23,776 bases of DNA from Ignavibacteriales bacterium. GTDB taxonomy: Bacteria; Bacteroidota; Ignavibacteria; Ignavibacteriales; Ignavibacteriaceae. The stretch covers positions 1 to 23,776 of the forward strand of contig JAGUXE010000328.1 in the NCBI GenBank assembly GCA_020061995.1, in the 5' to 3' direction. Below the pieces are notes generated by a model. That model searched no databases. It was given only the letters and a program-made list of their open reading frames with translations, and had not been told where the DNA came from. Shown one piece after another: positions 6,854 to 15,064 of the stretch (position 1 is the first letter of the stretch; each line of letters starts with the position of its first letter). A program made the position numbers and the translations under genes.

Positions 6854-8578
6854 ATGAGATATCCGGCAAGTTTTCTAAATAAACGAAATCGACTTTATTT
6901 TTTAATAGAAGAATCAATCTCTGCCGTTTTTAATAATCTTTCTTCTCTTCTTCTACTCTTAATGTTTTTTATAATTGCTGAAAACATTGTTCCGCAAGGG
7001 GAAACTCCGGAAAGCATTTATAAAGTCTCAATAGAAAATATTAAAAAACATATTTCAATTTTGGCTCACGATTCACTGCAAGGGCGGGGCACCGGAACAA
7101 TCGGCGAAAAAATTGCTGCTGATTATTTGAGTGCCGAATTGATTAAAGAGGGGATTGAACCATTTGGAAAAGATGGGACATATTTCCAACCTATTCCTCT
7201 TCATGGAAGTTATGCACTTGACCAATCACTTCTTACTATTCACGCTGATACAATTAAAAAAGTTTTGAAATTAGGAGAAGATTATATTCTCCTAAAGCAT
7301 GGTGAAAAAACACTCATTTCAAAACCGGTAGAAATGGTTTTTGCCGGATATGGAATTTCCGCCCCCGAATTTGATTATAATGATTATCAAAATATTGATG
7401 TTGAGGGAAAAATTGTTGTAGTAATTTCAGGCGAACCATATTCAGAAAATCAAAAATATTTTGCCGGAGAAAATAATACCATTTACTCTTATCCCGAAGC
7501 AAAGCATCGTCTAGCAATTGCAAGAGGGGCGCGTGGATTGCTTGTGATTCCAAATTTTGTAAGTTTCGTTGAGGGTGATTGGCAGCATTTATTAAGCGAA
7601 TTTTCTTTTGAAGATGTCTCACTCCCTTATTCTACTTCATCAAATTTTCTGGCATACATTCATCCCGAATCGGCTAGAAAGATTTTTAGTTTGTCAGGAT
7701 TGAGTTATGATGATCTAATTCAGAATCATTATAAAAATAGGATTAAAAGTTTTCCGCTCAAGTCAAAGATTTCTTTTAAAGGAGTTTTTAAGCAGAGAGA
7801 ATTTTTATCGAATAACATTGTCGGATTAATTGTTGATGAAGATAAAAGGTATAATCAGAAGTACTTACTAATTTCAGCACATTACGATCATCTTGGAATT
7901 GGTTCACCTGTAAATGGTGATTCAATATATAATGGTTTAACTGATAATGCTGCCGGTGTTGCTGTGTTACTCGAATTATCACGCTTAATAAAATTGTCTA
8001 AACCAAAGCGTTCTGTAATTATCACATTTCTAACGGGTGAAGAGAAGGGATTGCTGGGTTCTCAATATTTCGTTGATAATTCTCCGGTTCCGGTAAGCAG
8101 TATTGTTGCTAATTTAAATGTTGATGGTGTTGCATCCATTGATAAATTTAAAAGCATAATAGGATTAGGGAGTGAATATTCCGACTTGAATAAAACACTT
8201 TTCAAAGTTGCATCTGCCAATAATATTTCTGTCTCACAAATTCCCCCCGCTTTTGAGCAGGTAGAATCATTTTATAAATCGGATCAATTATCATTTGCGC
8301 AATCGGGTATTCCGGCAATAAATATTGTTGATGCCCCCGATTATCAGAGTTATTCCGATGAAGCGGCAATAAGAAAAGTCCGGGATTATTTTATTAACAT
8401 CTATCATTCTCCCTTTGATGATCTTAATCAAGAATTAAATTATGAAGCTATACTTCAACATGCCAAAATTCTTTTTGATTTTTGTATTGAAATTGCCAAT
8501 GATGATAAAGAACCGGAATGGAATAATGATTCTCCTTTCCTAAATGTCAGGTTAAGATCGAAGTCGGTGAAAAAATGA
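6854..8578 (+). CDS. M28-family zinc metallopeptidase with PA domain, secreted
   Basis: A 574-residue protein. After a hydrophobic N-terminal segment (about residues 28-45, LLLLLMFFIIAEN) comes a region typical of secreted M28 peptidases (ILAHDSLQGRGTGTIGEKIAADYL), a protease-associated domain (about 140-290; VFAGYGISAPEFDYNDYQ, GKIVVVISGEP, ARGARGLLVIP) and the catalytic domain (about 320-545). All expected zinc and catalytic residues are present, counted from the ATG: H343 and D345 in SAHYDHLG, D364 in LTDNAAG, E396/E397 in TGEEKG, D424 in NVDG and H518 in YHSPFDD. A TTG lies directly before the ATG; neither has a clear ribosome binding site. The stop overlaps the next start (ATGA), so it is translationally coupled to the PstS-like gene. 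The likely role is periplasmic or extracellular aminopeptidase; the physiological substrate is unknown. Confidence 0.9.
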   Translation: MRYPASFLNKRNRLYFLIEESISAVFNNLSSLLLLLMFFIIAENIVPQGETPESIYKVSIENIKKHISILAHDSLQGRGTGTIGEKIAADYLSAELIKEGIEPFGKDGTYFQPIPLHGSYALDQSLLTIHADTIKKVLKLGEDYILLKHGEKTLISKPVEMVFAGYGISAPEFDYNDYQNIDVEGKIVVVISGEPYSENQKYFAGENNTIYSYPEAKHRLAIARGARGLLVIPNFVSFVEGDWQHLLSEFSFEDVSLPYSTSSNFLAYIHPESARKIFSLSGLSYDDLIQNHYKNRIKSFPLKSKISFKGVFKQREFLSNNIVGLIVDEDKRYNQKYLLISAHYDHLGIGSPVNGDSIYNGLTDNAAGVAVLLELSRLIKLSKPKRSVIITFLTGEEKGLLGSQYFVDNSPVPVSSIVANLNVDGVASIDKFKSIIGLGSEYSDLNKTLFKVASANNISVSQIPPAFEQVESFYKSDQLSFAQSGIPAINIVDAPDYQSYSDEAAIRKVRDYFINIYHSPFDDLNQELNYEAILQHAKILFDFCIEIANDDKEPEWNNDSPFLNVRLRSKSVKK

Positions 8579-9411
8579 GCGTAAATATTTTATTAAGATC
8601 TTTTACCTTTGTTATACTCATGATTTCGGGATGTCAATTACATCCCCCTGTAAAGAATGAAATTAGGATAAAAGGTTCGGATACGATGCACATTTTAACC
8701 GGCAGATTGGCTGCATCATTTATGAAAGAGAATCCCGGTTATTTTGTTTTAAATGAAGGTGGGGGATCATTATTAGGTATTAAGGCGTTAATAAAGGGGG
8801 AAGTTGATCTTTGTGCTGCTTCCCGCACATTAAAAGCAGATGAAATAAAAAGTTTAGCTGAAAATTTTGATGTCGTTGGAATTTCTCATCTTATCGCAAA
8901 AGATGCTTTAAGCATTTATGTTAATCAAGAAAATAAAGTAAAAGATTTATCGCTTAATCAAATCAAAAAAATATTTTCCGGTGAAATAACTAATTGGAGT
9001 GAGGTTGGGGGAGAAGAAGGAAAAATTAGAGTGATAATCAGGTCACCTAACTCCGGGACACATTATTATTTTTACGAACATATTTTGGAAGAAGAAAATT
9101 ATGCTCAAGAATCGATAATCAGAAACACTACAGAAGATGTACTTCAGGAAATACGGAATGATAAATTTGCAATAGGTTATGGTGGAATCGGTTACGCTAG
9201 AGATGTTCCCCATATTTCAGTAAACGGAATTGAAGCTACACTTGAAAATGTTCAAAATGATAAATATCCAATAACCCGCTATTTATATTTTTATACTCTC
9301 AATACGGCTGATGGAATCACTAAGAAATTCCTCGATTGGGTGATAAGTCCTTCCGGTCAACAGGTAGTAAAAGAATCGGGATATATTCCGCTTTGGAGGA
9401 GCGGTCGATAA
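8575..9411 (+). CDS. pstS: PstS-like phosphate-binding lipoprotein
   Basis: A 278-residue substrate-binding protein. The N-terminus is a lipoprotein signal with lipobox ISGC (Cys20). The mature part has the PstS-family ligand motifs: GSDTM (34-38), a glycine-rich NEGGGSLLGI loop, AASR (81-84), FSGEITNWSEVGG, and RSPNSGTH (156-163) with the Arg and Ser-Gly-Thr that bind phosphate oxygens in PstS. It ends with WVISPSGQQVVKESGYIPL, as is usual. The start overlaps the peptidase stop (ATGA). No pstC, pstA, pstB or phoU follows, so it is an orphan here; the next unit downstream is preceded by a Pho-box-like array, which fits a phosphate role. Binding of another oxyanion or a sensory role cannot be excluded. 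Confidence 0.87.
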   Translation: MSVNILLRSFTFVILMISGCQLHPPVKNEIRIKGSDTMHILTGRLAASFMKENPGYFVLNEGGGSLLGIKALIKGEVDLCAASRTLKADEIKSLAENFDVVGISHLIAKDALSIYVNQENKVKDLSLNQIKKIFSGEITNWSEVGGEEGKIRVIIRSPNSGTHYYFYEHILEEENYAQESIIRNTTEDVLQEIRNDKFAIGYGGIGYARDVPHISVNGIEATLENVQNDKYPITRYLYFYTLNTADGITKKFLDWVISPSGQQVVKESGYIPLWRSGR

Positions 9412-9463
9412 AATCTGCAAAATCAGCCTATAAATTAACAAAAGGCAATTTCTCACCTTTTTC

Positions 9464-9502
9464 TTAACAATCTCTTAACGTAGACTTAACATTCTCTTAA
9501 CA
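9464..9502 (+). promoter_or_regulatory. Pho-box-like array: four TTAACA hexamers at 11-bp pitch
   Basis: Hexamers start at 9464 (TTAACA), 9475 (TTAACG), 9486 (TTAACA) and 9497 (TTAACA), exactly 11 bp apart and each preceded by C. Single further copies are at 9435-9440 and 9531-9536, off this register. Direct repeats of TTAACA-like hexamers with 5-bp spacers are the known architecture of PhoP/PhoB-family binding sites. The array lies 54 bp upstream of the TonB-dependent receptor start and next to a PstS-like gene. Confidence 0.75.
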
Positions 9503-9511
9503 TTGGGAAAC

Positions 9512-9519
9512 TATCTTGG
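9512..9519 (+). promoter_or_regulatory. Candidate -7 element of the Pho-controlled promoter
   Basis: TATCTTGG at 9512-9519 matches the Bacteroidota -7 consensus TAnnTTTG except at one position. No TTG lies 19 nt upstream; the last TTAACA repeat occupies that region instead, as expected of an activator-dependent promoter. AAGGAG (9545-9550) is the ribosome binding site of the following gene. Confidence 0.5.
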
Positions 9520-9555
9520 TGGCGTCGAAGTTAACATTTTTTTTAAGGAGAAGTA

Positions 9556-12312
9556 ATGAGATTTTCAACCAAATTAATACTGCTGTTTTTATTTATGCAG
9601 ATTTTAGTATTTTCACAAACAAACGGAATACTCACCGGAAAAGTGATTGATTCCGAAACCGGTGAAGCAATTATCGGGGCAAATGTATTTTTAGAGAATA
9701 CGAGTCTTGGTGCTGCAACAGATCTTGATGGTAAGTATTATATCAAATCAATTCCAACAGGTACTTATACCATAGTCTTTTCATATATCACCCATACAAC
9801 TCAACGAATTCAGAATGTTGTCATAACTCCCAATGCAACAAAGCAGTTGGATATTGCACTTAAACAAAACGTGATAGAAGTTGATGAAGTAATAGTTCAG
9901 GCAACTGCTTCCAATGCTTATGAATCAGCACTACTAAACCAACAGAAGAAATCTTCTTCAATAAGTGATTGCATAAGTGCTGAACAAATTAAACGTGCAC
10001 CTGATGCAACATCCGGAGATGCTTTGAAAAGAGTTACCGGTGTAACTATTAACGAAAACAAATTTGTCTTTGTTCGCGGTACGAGTGAAAGATATAGTGT
10101 CGCCTTATTAAATAATGCAACTCTTCCTAGTACAGAACCGGATAAAAAAACTTTCGCTTTTGATTTGTTGCCTGCTAATCTTTTGGAAAATACAGTTATT
10201 ACAAAGTCATTTACCCCGGATAATCCGGGAGACTTTTCCGGTGGATTAGTAAAGGTTAATACAATTGATTTTCCATCCAAACTGACAATTAATCTTAATT
10301 ACTCAACCTCTTATAGTGAAAACACTAATTTGAATAATTTTTCAACATACTCAGGTGGTAAAACAGATTTTCTTGGTATAGATGACGGAACACGATCATT
10401 GCCATCAAGTTTTCCAGCAAAATTTAATTCATCATATAAACCGGATGAAGTAGTTGGATTTGCAAAATTATTAAATAATAATTGGAAACGTGAATCAACA
10501 AAAGCACCTCTGAATCAAAGTTTCTTATTTTCAATCGGTGACGGCACAAGTTTAATAGGACAAGAGTTTGGTTTTATTGCTGCATTATCTTACAAAACTT
10601 CTTATCAGAATAGTGAACTCCAAAGAAATGAGTATGAAGCGAGCGGCGAAAAACGATTTGAATATAATGGACTTCAATCTTCTTATTCAGTCTTGTGGGG
10701 TGGTCTGTTGAATTTCAGTTACAAAATTTCTGATCTCCACAAAATAAGTTTCAAAAATACTTATAGCAGAACTGCAGATGATGAAACAACATTTCTAAAG
10801 GGATTTCAATTTTCAGACGCAGGTTCTGAACAAGAACAAACTGCTTTTCGTTATGTTGAAAGAGAAGTTTATTCCGGTCAATTCAGTGGTGAACATCACT
10901 TTAAAAGTTTAAATGATTCAAAATTGCAATGGAGATTTAATCACTCCAGTACTTTGAGAAATGAACCCGATTACCGCCGTGTTATTTACGGTAGAGAAAT
11001 TGGTTCAAGCGATCCAATGAACGTTGTTCTTGGTTTTCAAGCAAATCTTAAAAATGGTGGAAGATTTTTCTCTTACTTAAAAGAGTTTTCGAACAGCGGT
11101 GGAACCGATTATTCTATACCAATCGATCAATTTAAAATAAAAACCGGACTTAATTATGATTATCGATTTAGAAGTTTTAATTCAAGATTGATCGGAGTTA
11201 TTGTTAATGCACCGGGAAATGGATATACCGATTACAGTATTTATACTTTACCGCTTGAGGAAGTTTTTTCACCTGATAATTTCAGAAAAAATGGTTTATC
11301 AATTGATGAATATCGTAACGGAACTAATAATTATGATGCTAATCAAACCACAGGTGCAGCATATTTAATGGCTGAATTCCCAATTTATGTTTTAGGTAAT
11401 GAATTAAAAATTGTTGGTGGATTTAGGTTTGAATCTTCAAATCAAACAGTTAACACAATGGATTTAGCTGAAACCAATCCCTTAAATATTAATCTTAAAA
11501 ACAACGATATCCTTCCTTCATTAAACTTGACATATCGGTTGTCTGAAAGTACCAATTTACGTTTTGCTTATTCAAATACCGTAAATCGACCGGAACTTAG
11601 AGAACTCGCACCATTTATTTACTACGATTTTGCTACTCAAACATCATTACGTGGAAATGAAAACATTAAGAGATCACTAATTAAGAATTATGATATTCGA
11701 TTCGAAACATATCCTGGATTCGGTGAATTTTTATCAGTTAGTTTATTCTATAAAGATATGACCGATGCGATTGAACAAGTAGTTATATCCGGTGGTGCAT
11801 TAGGTTCGGAAAGAACATTTATGAATGCCAACAAAGCAATCAACTATGGACTCGAATTAGAAGCAAGAACCTCTCTGCAATACATTGCCGATATTTTATC
11901 AAACTTTTCAATAAATGCTAACTACACCAGAGTAAAATCTGATGTAACACTTTATCAAACAGAAACAACAATCGCAAGAACCGGGAGACCATTACAGGGA
12001 CAATCACCTTATTCAATAAACATGGGTCTATCATATCAGAATATTGCAACCGGAACGAATGTAAATCTTTTATATAATAAAATCGGAACAAGAATCATAG
12101 AAGTAGCAAATGCTTATGAAGAAGATGTTGTCGAAAAACCAAGAGATCTGATTGACTTCTCCATAACACAAAGATTAATTGATGATGTTGATTTAAAGTT
12201 CACTGCTAAAGATCTTCTTGGAAAAGAACAAATTTTTTTACAAGGTGATAAAGTAGCTAGAAAGAACACAAAAGCATCTTCATATTCGTTAGGAATATCC
12301 CTAAAGATTTAG
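9556..12312 (+). CDS. TonB-dependent outer-membrane receptor with N-terminal carboxypeptidase-regulatory-like domain
   Basis: A 918-residue receptor. It has a signal peptide (1-20, VFSQ), a carboxypeptidase-regulatory-like beta-sandwich (about 23-105; GKVIDSETGEAIIGANVFLE, GAATDLDGKYYI), a possible TonB box (EVDEVIVQAT), and a plug (about 120-235) with AEQIKRAPDATSGDALKRVT, KFVFVRGTSERYS, LPSTEPDKKTFAFDLLP and GDFSGGLVKV. A 22-strand-type barrel follows, with NTVNRPELRELAPF. It ends SYSLGISLKI. AAGGAG precedes the ATG. The plug belongs to the large receptor subgroup found with surface-exposed partner proteins in Bacteroidota. The Pho-box-like array upstream, the adjacent PstS-like gene and the following beta-helix protein suggest uptake of phosphate or a phosphorylated compound. 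The substrate itself cannot be read from the sequence. Confidence 0.9.
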   Translation: MRFSTKLILLFLFMQILVFSQTNGILTGKVIDSETGEAIIGANVFLENTSLGAATDLDGKYYIKSIPTGTYTIVFSYITHTTQRIQNVVITPNATKQLDIALKQNVIEVDEVIVQATASNAYESALLNQQKKSSSISDCISAEQIKRAPDATSGDALKRVTGVTINENKFVFVRGTSERYSVALLNNATLPSTEPDKKTFAFDLLPANLLENTVITKSFTPDNPGDFSGGLVKVNTIDFPSKLTINLNYSTSYSENTNLNNFSTYSGGKTDFLGIDDGTRSLPSSFPAKFNSSYKPDEVVGFAKLLNNNWKRESTKAPLNQSFLFSIGDGTSLIGQEFGFIAALSYKTSYQNSELQRNEYEASGEKRFEYNGLQSSYSVLWGGLLNFSYKISDLHKISFKNTYSRTADDETTFLKGFQFSDAGSEQEQTAFRYVEREVYSGQFSGEHHFKSLNDSKLQWRFNHSSTLRNEPDYRRVIYGREIGSSDPMNVVLGFQANLKNGGRFFSYLKEFSNSGGTDYSIPIDQFKIKTGLNYDYRFRSFNSRLIGVIVNAPGNGYTDYSIYTLPLEEVFSPDNFRKNGLSIDEYRNGTNNYDANQTTGAAYLMAEFPIYVLGNELKIVGGFRFESSNQTVNTMDLAETNPLNINLKNNDILPSLNLTYRLSESTNLRFAYSNTVNRPELRELAPFIYYDFATQTSLRGNENIKRSLIKNYDIRFETYPGFGEFLSVSLFYKDMTDAIEQVVISGGALGSERTFMNANKAINYGLELEARTSLQYIADILSNFSINANYTRVKSDVTLYQTETTIARTGRPLQGQSPYSINMGLSYQNIATGTNVNLLYNKIGTRIIEVANAYEEDVVEKPRDLIDFSITQRLIDDVDLKFTAKDLLGKEQIFLQGDKVARKNTKASSYSLGISLKI

Positions 12313-12376
12313 AACAATAAAGATTACTTAAATAAGGTTAGATAGTAAATAAACAAAACAAAATAGGAGATCAAAC

Positions 12377-14002
12377 GTGAAACGAAGTCTAATTATTTTC
12401 TTGATTACAATCATGTCCACATTAACATTCGGGCAATTATCCCCGGCAGATAGTGTTATTTCCGGAAATATTAATAGTGATGCAGTTCTTACCGCATCTA
12501 AAAAATATTTACTAAGCGGATTTGTAAACGTAAATGAACCGGCAACTTTAACAATTCCTGCCGGGACAATTATTTATGGTGAAAAAGATTCTAAAGGTAC
12601 CTTGATTATTAATCGAGGAGCTAAAATAAATGCTAACGGTACAAAAGAAAAACCGATCGTATTTACTTCACAACAACCGGTCGGACAAAGAGGACCCGGT
12701 GATTGGGGTGGAATTATAATAGCTGGTAGAGCTGCAATAAATGTCCCTGCGGGAACTGCAACAATTGAAGGCGGTACCGGTACTGTTTACGGCGGTGGCG
12801 CAACACCAAATAATGATGATAATAGTGGTGTAATGAGGTATGTAAGAGTTGAATTTCCCGGTATCGCATTAGCACCGGATAATGAAATTAACGGTATAAC
12901 AATGGGTGGAGTTGGACGCGGAACAACACTTGAATATCTTCAAGTTAGTTATTGCGGTGACGATTCATACGAATGGTTTGGCGGAAATGTGAATGCAAAA
13001 TACTTGATAGCAATCCGTGCGGTTGATGATGATTTTGATGTTGATTTTGGATTTAGCGGAAATGTACAATATGGATTTGTACTACGCGATCCCAATGTGG
13101 CAGATATTAGTGGTAGTAATGGTTTTGAATCAGATAACGATAATACCGGTACATTTAATTCGCCGAGAACAAAACCGATTTTCAGCAATGTAACAATAGT
13201 TGGACCAATGTCCGATACATCGGCATCAAGAAATCCTAATTTTCGTAGAGGAGCTCACATTAGAAGATCTTCACAAACTTCAATTTACAATTCAATTATT
13301 ATGGGTTACCCAACAGGATTACTTATTGATGGTTCCGGTACTGTAAATTCAGCTATCGGTGATTCAATGCAAATTAGAAACAGTATTTGGGCAGGACTAA
13401 GAGCAGGTAACTCTTTTACAACAACAGTTGGTAGTTTTAATGCTGATGCTTGGTTTAAAACTACATCTTTTGGTAATAGAGCTTACATACAACCTGCTGA
13501 AGTTCAATTAGTTGATCCTTTTAACTTAACAGCTCCAAATCCGTTGCCGCAAACAGGTTCTCCGGCAGCTTCAGGTGCCAGTTTTGCAAATTCTAATTTA
13601 GGTTCCTTTTTCACTACCACATCGTATGTAGGAGCTTTTGATCCAAGTTCAGAACGTTGGGATGCCGGTTGGTCTAATTATAATCCAAATGCTACTGACT
13701 ATACTATAGTTGGAGTTGAAGATGAAAGTCTCAGTTTAAGTGATTTTAATCTTTCACAAAACTATCCTAATCCATTTAACCCGATTACCTCTATCAGCTT
13801 TAATGTACCTTCAACAACAGAATTGTCATTAAAGGTTTTCAATGTACTTGGTAAAGAAGTTGCAGAGGTTGTAACCGGAGTTTTCCAAAGTGGTTCTCAT
13901 ACAGTATCATTTGATGCAAGTAATCTTTCATCAGGTACTTACTTTTATCAATTAATTACACCTGCTTCTGTGATAACTAAAAAAATGACGCTCTTAAAAT
14001 AA
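12377..14002 (+). CDS. T9SS-sorted surface protein with right-handed beta-helix-like repeats
   Basis: A 541-residue protein. It has a signal peptide (1-19, TLTFG before Q20), then a long Gly/Asn/Ile-rich region (about 30-440) that looks like parallel beta-helix coils (ATLTIPAGTIIYGEK, GTLIINRGAKINANGTKEKP, GPGDWGGIIIAGRAAIN), then a T9SS type A sorting domain (about 460-541) with QNYPNPFNPITSI and a terminal KKMTLLK. Acidic clusters CGDDSYEWFGG (193-203), AVDDDFDVDFGF (215-226) and ESDNDNTG (251-258) suggest bound cations, perhaps calcium. The start is GTG with AGGAG upstream. It lies 64 bp after the TonB-dependent receptor gene with no terminator between, so both share the Pho-box-like promoter. 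I infer a cell-surface capture partner for the receptor, similar in role to SusD but unrelated in fold. An intrinsic terminator follows. Confidence 0.85.
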   Translation: MKRSLIIFLITIMSTLTFGQLSPADSVISGNINSDAVLTASKKYLLSGFVNVNEPATLTIPAGTIIYGEKDSKGTLIINRGAKINANGTKEKPIVFTSQQPVGQRGPGDWGGIIIAGRAAINVPAGTATIEGGTGTVYGGGATPNNDDNSGVMRYVRVEFPGIALAPDNEINGITMGGVGRGTTLEYLQVSYCGDDSYEWFGGNVNAKYLIAIRAVDDDFDVDFGFSGNVQYGFVLRDPNVADISGSNGFESDNDNTGTFNSPRTKPIFSNVTIVGPMSDTSASRNPNFRRGAHIRRSSQTSIYNSIIMGYPTGLLIDGSGTVNSAIGDSMQIRNSIWAGLRAGNSFTTTVGSFNADAWFKTTSFGNRAYIQPAEVQLVDPFNLTAPNPLPQTGSPAASGASFANSNLGSFFTTTSYVGAFDPSSERWDAGWSNYNPNATDYTIVGVEDESLSLSDFNLSQNYPNPFNPITSISFNVPSTTELSLKVFNVLGKEVAEVVTGVFQSGSHTVSFDASNLSSGTYFYQLITPASVITKKMTLLK

Positions 14003-14034
14003 AATTTCTTGCACTCCTTCTCCTTCGACAAAAG

Positions 14035-14065
14035 GGAGGTTGAAATAATTCAGCCTCCTTTTTTT
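14035..14065 (+). terminator. Intrinsic terminator of the receptor/beta-helix operon
   Basis: A 10-bp stem, GGAGGTTGAA (14035-14044) with TTCAGCCTCC (14049-14058) including one G-T wobble, has a 4-nt ATAA loop and is followed directly by seven T (14059-14065). It lies 33 bp after the stop codon of the T9SS-sorted protein. Confidence 0.9.
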
Positions 14066-14157
14066 ATTCCATTTTGTTTATTTAATTTTCGACTGTTAAG
14101 TTAAGCATTATAAATAAGCCGATTTATATTGTTAAATATATTTGATTGGTTATAGCT

Positions 14158-14574
14158 ATGACTGAAAAATCCAGTTTGATAATTAGCAGTAGGATATCTG
14201 AACTTGAAAGGGTAAGGGTATTTACTGACAATTTGTGCTCAAAATTTAATTTAGATAAAAGTGTTGCAAACAAATTTCATTTAGCTTTTGAAGAGCTTTT
14301 ATCAAATATAATTTTTTATGGATATGATGATGAATCTATTCATGAAATTGAAATACTTTTTTCAGTTAACGCAGAAAAATTTTCTGTAACAATTAAGGAT
14401 GATGGTAAAGAGTTTAATCCATTGTCTAGAGCTGAACCGGATACGTCCCTTTCAGTTGATGAACGAAAAATTGGCGGATTGGGAATTCATTTAGTCCGTA
14501 ATCTGATGGACAAAGTCGAATATCAAAGAGATGGTGAGTTTAACATGTTTCATTTTTCAAAGAATTTAAAGTAA
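14158..14574 (+). CDS. rsbW: RsbW/SpoIIAB-type serine kinase anti-sigma factor
   Basis: A 138-residue HATPase domain protein of the anti-sigma regulatory (RsbW/SpoIIAB) family. It shows the N-box FHLAFEELLSNIIFYG (E46, N50), the G1 box KDDGKEF (80-86) and the G2 box GGLGIHLVRNLMD (106-118). Such proteins bind an alternative sigma factor or another target and phosphorylate a STAS antagonist. I chose the ATG at 14158 because the family normally begins a few residues before the first strand (MTEKSSLIISS); a TTG at 14146 is also in frame. A TATATTTG sequence at 14137-14144 matches the Bacteroidota -7 element but has no -33 partner and would leave a very short leader. The STAS gene follows after 19 bp. 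No cognate sigma-B-like factor or PP2C phosphatase is in the window. Confidence 0.9.
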   Translation: MTEKSSLIISSRISELERVRVFTDNLCSKFNLDKSVANKFHLAFEELLSNIIFYGYDDESIHEIEILFSVNAEKFSVTIKDDGKEFNPLSRAEPDTSLSVDERKIGGLGIHLVRNLMDKVEYQRDGEFNMFHFSKNLK

Positions 14575-14593
14575 AAATATTAAGGAGAAAATA

Positions 14594-14926
14594 ATGGAAG
14601 TTAGATTAGAAGAAAAAGGTTCATTTACTGTAATTAATCCGATAGGGAGTTTGGATTTTAATAACTCAACTGATTTCGAAAAGAGAGTAATGTCAGTCAT
14701 CGAAGCAGGAAAACTAAATATAGTTATCGACTTTGCTCAATTGAATTTTATTAGTAGTGCAGGTTTGCGTGTCTTACTTATGACAGCAAAAAAATTAAAA
14801 TCATCAGGTGGTAAGTTGGGTCTATCTTCATTGAATGAACAGATAAGTGAAGTTCTTACTATCTCAGGTTTCACAGCAATATTTTCAATCTTTAGCGATT
14901 CCGATGAAGCGATAGCAAAATTGTAA
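14594..14926 (+). CDS. rsbV: STAS-domain anti-sigma factor antagonist (RsbV/SpoIIAA type)
   Basis: A 110-residue single STAS domain, the standard length. It contains NIVIDFAQLNFISSAGLRVL (42-61), in which S55 matches the serine phosphorylated by RsbW/SpoIIAB-type kinases, and ends with a GFTAIFSIFSDSDEAI helix region. AAGGAG precedes the ATG. It sits directly downstream of the kinase gene, so the two make a partner-switching pair. The unphosphorylated form would bind the kinase and release its target. The target may lie elsewhere in the genome. Confidence 0.92.
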   Translation: MEVRLEEKGSFTVINPIGSLDFNNSTDFEKRVMSVIEAGKLNIVIDFAQLNFISSAGLRVLLMTAKKLKSSGGKLGLSSLNEQISEVLTISGFTAIFSIFSDSDEAIAKL

Positions 14927-15006
14927 TCAATCATTTTGTGTTCAGATTTAGTAAACACATTTGGTTTCCACAGAGATTATTTGACTTTACAATTTAAACA
15001 GTTTGT

Positions 15007-15064
15007 GAAGTTGTTTGAAATATTACTGATAATCTATTCCCAAATAGATTAACTAAACAACTTC
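15007..15064. terminator. Nested inverted repeats between convergent genes, probable bidirectional terminator
   Basis: Outer 10-bp perfect arms (GAAGTTGTTT at 15007-15016, AAACAACTTC at 15055-15064) enclose an inner 8-bp hairpin with a 4-nt loop (15031-15038/15043-15050). The distal outer arm covers the last codons of the minus-strand GNAT gene. No strong T-run follows in either direction, so termination is inferred from placement. Confidence 0.45.

Noticed and set aside
7314..7622. A 102-codon minus-strand frame inside the M28 peptidase gene
   Set aside because: It is rich in Gln, His and Leu, as expected of antisense AT-rich codons, and lies opposite the well-defined PA domain.
9918..10280. 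A 120-codon open frame on the minus strand inside the large TonB-dependent receptor gene
   Set aside because: It lies wholly within the plug-coding region, has no ribosome binding site or recognisable motif, and the sense frame has clear family motifs throughout.
12949..13188. A 79-codon minus-strand frame inside the beta-helix protein gene
   Set aside because: It is the complement of the Asp/Gly-rich coding repeats and has no supporting start signal.
14137..14144. TATATTTG as the promoter of the rsbW-rsbV pair
   Set aside because: It matches the -7 box but has no -33 TTG at 19 nt and would leave only a few bases before the start codon.
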